In this document: in pieces, positions 63,167-64,000 of the stretch
Layout of the letters: every line of letters begins with the position of its first letter
Position numbering within the stretch: the first letter of the stretch is position 1
The notes under the pieces: model-generated
What the model saw: the letters and a program-made list of their open reading frames with translations, nothing else
What the model was told of the DNA's origin: nothing
Databases searched by the model: none
Position numbers and translations under genes: made by a program
DNA from: Brachionus rotundiformis
Taxonomy: Eukaryota > Rotifera > Eurotatoria > Ploima > Brachionidae
NCBI GenBank assembly: GCA_016802295.1
Contig: JAESIW010000020.1
Span: 728,031 to 792,030 of the forward strand
Length of the DNA: 64,000 nucleotides
Direction: 5' to 3'

Positions 63167-63676
63167 TTAACAGTCACTTGACCTTTTTTTTTGCGCATAT
63201 CTTTGATCCGTGAACCATTTGGCAATTTTTTTCACCGGAGCATTGATTTTTGTAGCTAGAATAGAGATCTGATTTTTATTTGGTCTATCATTAATGTTTA
63301 AAAAAGAATCTCTCAAAATAGTCTTGTTTTTAGAGGAAAAAACTCCATTAACCTTAATTTCTGCATTTCGATTCTTTAGCTGGGTTCTTTTCCAAACAAA
63401 CCAATGATTTATTTTTTTTAGAGTTAATTTTGTTTTATTTGAAAGAATTATTTTTGATTCCAAAGAGGGATAAAGATTTTCCAAATTTTCGTTCAGCCAA
63501 CTCTCTAAAATTAATTTACATTTGATGTCAATATAATTTTTAGGAATTTTTATTTTACCGAAATTATAAACTTCAAAAGATTTAATTATATTTGAAAAAT
63601 AATTTCTTATCCATTCTATAAATAAATAAAAAACTTCTTTAATGATATTTGGATTTCGAATGACTTCTAAAATTTT
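63167..63676 (-). CDS. Exon encoding a TALE-like and a second divergent homeodomain
   Basis: An open minus-strand frame of 170 codons without its own ATG, so it is an internal or 3' exon; a TTTTAG acceptor-like site is at 63667. First fold: LILESWLNENLENLYPSLES then LTLKKINHWFVWKRTQLKN, with the three-residue-loop spacing and N-x-YP of TALE homeodomains (compare EHR.NPYP...LT...V..WF.NARRR). Second fold: KNKTILRDSFLNINDRPNKN then APVKKIAKWFTDQRYAQKK. The DNA-contacting residue Asn51 is replaced in both (Trp in the first, Asp in the second), so normal homeodomain DNA reading is doubtful. An ATG at 63703 is in frame but separated by a TAA at 63679, leaving the start unresolved. Multi-homeobox proteins such as ZHX/HOMEZ are analogues of architecture only. 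Confidence 0.65.
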   Translation of the reverse strand, partial: KILEVIRNPNIIKEVFYLFIEWIRNYFSNIIKSFEVYNFGKIKIPKNYIDIKCKLILESWLNENLENLYPSLESKIILSNKTKLTLKKINHWFVWKRTQLKNRNAEIKVNGVFSSKNKTILRDSFLNINDRPNKNQISILATKINAPVKKIAKWFTDQRYAQKKRSSDC

Positions 63677-63703
63677 TTAAAAAACTTTTCTTTTGCTTTC
63701 CAT

Positions 63704-64000
63704 TTCTAAAATCAAAAAATATATTAATTTTTTTTAAAAGAAAATTTTTTAACAAATCTAGAAGAAACATGGAAAAAAAAATTAAAAATATTGTGATAAA
63801 CTATGAATCTAGTTTTTCGATACGATAATCAATAATAAAGATTCAAAAATTGAACTCGAAATTTTCCTTTTTTTTTTCAATCAAAATTTTTATTTATTGC
63901 TTATTTTAATGTAAAAAATATTTTATATTTTTGACCTAGAATCCAGCAGAATTTTTTAATGTTCTTTGAATAAACTTTAGGTCAAACATTAACATTTTCT
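63704..64000. other. AT-rich end of window
   Basis: May contain the upstream exon of the homeodomain gene, but none can be defended. Confidence 0.4.

Overview
The window is animal nuclear DNA: very AT-rich, with short GT-AG introns of about 49-64 bases, long AT-rich spacers and many decayed transposable elements. The gene set is metazoan: a DEG/ENaC channel, lebercilin, the mRNA-cap methyltransferase PCIF1, cyclin E, a CDK10-like kinase, a METTL27-like methyltransferase and a WSC/EGF membrane protein. The base composition, tiny introns and a mitochondrial class I fumarase fit a small invertebrate. A monogonont rotifer of the Brachionus type is my best guess, but that is inference. Several genes only become visible after splicing by eye. 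No rRNA, tRNA or CRISPR array was recognised.

Layout. 0-7 kb: a non-LTR reverse transcriptase relic, a pogo/Tigger-like deletion derivative, the class I fumarase (minus, with a 49-base intron before its last exon), another LINE relic, one copy of an unnamed repeat, and a DEG/ENaC channel. 7-19 kb: mostly decayed mobile DNA (Tc1-like and LINE relics), a RecQ-like helicase core cut off after motif VI, and a seven-exon gene for a small secreted cysteine-rich protein. 19-28 kb: cyclin E, a single-span membrane protein, METTL27-like, more relics, a second inverted copy of the unnamed repeat, and PCIF1. 28-36.5 kb: FLYWCH and LINE relics, lebercilin in two large exons, and the CDK10-like kinase.

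38-53 kb is the most structured part. A leucine-rich-repeat-type GPCR gene lies intact at 50.3-52.6 kb. A nearly identical, inverted and 5'-truncated copy lies at 38.1-46.3 kb. That copy is split by a complete, young Ty3/gypsy element with near-identical LTRs, a 4-base target duplication and one gag-pol frame ending in a C2H2 zinc finger. The intact GPCR gene preserves the unoccupied insertion site. 53-64 kb holds pogo, MULE/FLYWCH, LINE and mariner relics, a broken WSC/EGF receptor gene, small unrecognised genes, and an exon encoding two unusual homeodomains.

The genes do not form an operon or pathway. Cyclin E, a CDK10-like kinase and PCIF1 touch on cell cycle and transcription, but their proximity looks incidental. 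A shared feature is a splice-acceptor-like YAG just before the ATG in at least seven genes. This points to short 5'UTR introns or spliced-leader trans-splicing.
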